Assembly: GCA_041574955.1 (NCBI GenBank)
Contig: JBFGNS010000060.1
Span: 1-23,856, forward strand
Direction of reading: 5' to 3'
Length of the DNA: 23,856 nucleotides
From: CALZJC01 sp041574955
GTDB lineage: Bacteria; Acidobacteriota; Thermoanaerobaculia; Multivoradales; JAHEKO01
Below the pieces are notes generated by a model. The model did no database searches and was not told where the DNA came from. It worked only from the letters and a program-made list of their open reading frames with translations. A program made the translations under genes and the position numbers. This document shows positions 23,169 through 23,856 of the stretch, piece by piece. The first letter of the stretch is position 1. Each line of letters opens with the position of its first letter.

Positions 23169-23645
23169 ATGAGTTTCCTACGGGTTTTCTCGGTTGTTGC
23201 GTTGTCCTTGTCTGGAATCTCCGCGTTAGTGCTAAGCATTGCTCTCGTTGTAGTGTTCTCTATTCCCGTCAATGAACTCCCAGTTGTGGAGGCCGGTCAA
23301 GGCCACCTCACGATGCTCAGCCTTACCTACCCGAGGACCTTTGTCTCGCTCTGCTGGGCCTACTCGGTGGTAGCAGGTGTTGCGTCACTTGGGCTTCGAA
23401 GCAGGAGACGCTGGGCCTATTACACTTGGCTCGTTCTACTTGGCCTGCTGATCTTGTGGAGCCTATTGAGCGTAGTTTCCGAAGCAGCAAACCTCCTGAC
23501 GAATGACTCGGTAGGAAGCTCCCCGGGCCTCATTCCTGACTTCGCAGTCGCGTCGGCCATCGTAGCCATTCCCCTCGGTCTCGGGGTATCGGTGGGGGCA
23601 CTTCTGCTGCTGCGAAGACTGAGACAAGCTTGGCCAAGTCAATGA
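23169..23645 (+). CDS. Four-helix integral membrane protein, unknown function (158 aa)
   Basis: Predicted inner-membrane protein with four hydrophobic helices (about 8-31, 58-76, 84-107, 125-148), a positively charged loop RSRRRW after helix two and a basic tail LRRLRQAW. No family recognised. ATG 23169 has only a short AGGTG (23163-23167) immediately upstream. Codon use is strikingly different from the rest of the window: GTT, TTG, TCT, CTA and ATT are frequent where neighbours use GTC, CTG, TCG and ATC, so the gene is probably acquired. It sits just before tandem palindromes and a tRNA-like 3' end, as cargo genes near integration sites often do. Hydrophobic pattern supports a real protein; role unknown. 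Confidence 0.65.
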   Translation: MSFLRVFSVVALSLSGISALVLSIALVVVFSIPVNELPVVEAGQGHLTMLSLTYPRTFVSLCWAYSVVAGVASLGLRSRRRWAYYTWLVLLGLLILWSLLSVVSEAANLLTNDSVGSSPGLIPDFAVASAIVAIPLGLGVSVGALLLLRRLRQAWPSQ

Positions 23646-23671
23646 TCCGGCGACCGGCGGAGCACTCCTGA

Positions 23672-23704
23672 TACCCCATTTTGGGGTAACCCCATTTTGG
23701 GGTA
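23672..23704. repeat. Tandem palindromes, two copies of a 16-bp unit
   Basis: ACCCCATTTTGGGGTA occurs twice head to tail (23673-23688 and 23689-23704). Each copy is itself an inverted repeat: ACCCCA and TGGGGT around TTT, with the first extended to 7-bp arms. They lie 6 nt from the 3' end of a tRNA-like sequence, the usual place for recombinase arm-type sites; they could also form a terminator-like hairpin. Confidence 0.75.
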
Positions 23705-23710
23705 CTTTAT

Positions 23711-23735
23711 GTCCCCAACGGGATTCGAACCCCGG
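23711..23735 (-). other. tRNA 3'-end-like sequence, candidate attachment site
   Basis: On the minus strand, GGGGTTCGAATCCCG followed by TTGGGGAC looks like the T-arm and 3' acceptor strand of a bacterial tRNA-Glu (normally starting GTCCCC). No matching GTCCCC 5' acceptor strand is present in the remaining 120 bp, the T-stem has one extra G, and CCA is not encoded. It is thus a partial tRNA: a duplicated 3' end left by integration, or a decayed gene. A class II tRNA with a long variable arm was considered but could not be closed. Confidence 0.5.
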
Positions 23736-23748
23736 AAGACGCGTTCTC

Positions 23749-23765
23749 CGAAGGCCTAGCCTTCG
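23749..23765. repeat. Perfect 7-bp hairpin upstream of the tRNA-like end
   Basis: CGAAGGC-CTA-GCCTTCG. On the minus strand it sits where an anticodon arm would be, but its loop lacks the universal U33, so it does not make a normal anticodon. Confidence 0.4.
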
Positions 23766-23856
23766 CACTCAGTTCCCTGGCCATCTCCTCACCTCGGACC
23801 TCGGACTTGGACACCTCGCCGGGAGCTACTCCGGCTCGGATAAAGGCAACCGGCTA

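Noticed and set aside
23463..23768. 101-codon minus-strand open frame containing PGFESRWGH
   Set aside because: That phrase is the usual false translation of a tRNA T-arm and acceptor end; the rest is antisense to the membrane protein.
23705..23856. Complete tRNA gene on the minus strand
   Set aside because: The T-arm and 3' acceptor strand are good, but no GTCCCC 5' strand exists in the remaining sequence, the hairpin in the anticodon position lacks U33 and the T-stem carries an extra G.

Overview
The window is about 23.9 kb of very GC-rich DNA, with G or C at almost every third codon position up to about 22.6 kb. It is densely packed with bacterial genes. Outer-membrane and lipoprotein export signals, several secreted peptidases, a DUF4382 lipoprotein and a DoxX/lipoprotein pair suggest a diderm, protein-degrading heterotroph. 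The overall style resembles Acidobacteriota (Thermoanaerobaculia-like), but that placement is inference from gene content and base composition, not from a marker gene.

Layout. 21-500 (+) Nudix hydrolase. 1492-468 (-) DoxX-like membrane protein and a lipoprotein, coupled by an ATGA overlap. 1625-1834 (+) LapA-domain protein. 2706-1831 (-) MscS-type channel. 2838-3296 (+) exported protein of unknown function. 6264-3340 (-) two different fold-type II PLP enzymes in one operon, divergent from a dihydropyrimidinase/hydantoinase (6495-7883, +). The divergent spacer holds a perfect 18-bp inverted repeat. 8063-12437 (+) subtilisin-like protease, outer-membrane barrel protein and M28 carboxypeptidase. 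12549-13433 (+) dimethylargininase/arginine-deiminase-fold enzyme whose last ~39 codons and stop lie in a repeat tract. 13635-15192 (+) small membrane protein, DCC-motif protein and TetR regulator behind a near-consensus promoter with a palindromic operator. 15862-15179 (-) DUF4382 lipoprotein. 19714-16032 (-) aminotransferase, D-2-hydroxyacid dehydrogenase and glycerate 2-kinase. 19897-22038 (+) S9 oligopeptidase with a lipoprotein signal. 22112-22501 (+) VOC protein. 22502-23856 is a lower-GC, gene-poor end with a four-helix membrane protein, tandem palindromes and the 3' part of a tRNA-like sequence, possibly an integration site.

How the genes work together. Three exported peptidases (S8, M28, S9) fit external peptide use. 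The aminotransferase-dehydrogenase-kinase operon reads as serine -> hydroxypyruvate -> D-glycerate -> 2-phosphoglycerate, taking amino-acid carbon into lower glycolysis. Dimethylargininase and the hydantoinase/PLP module add handling of arginine-type and ureide/amino-acid compounds. The PLP pair with the hydantoinase is the best candidate for an undescribed pathway. Several promoters share a -10 of the form TAGRMT, and two genes appear to be read from leaderless transcripts.
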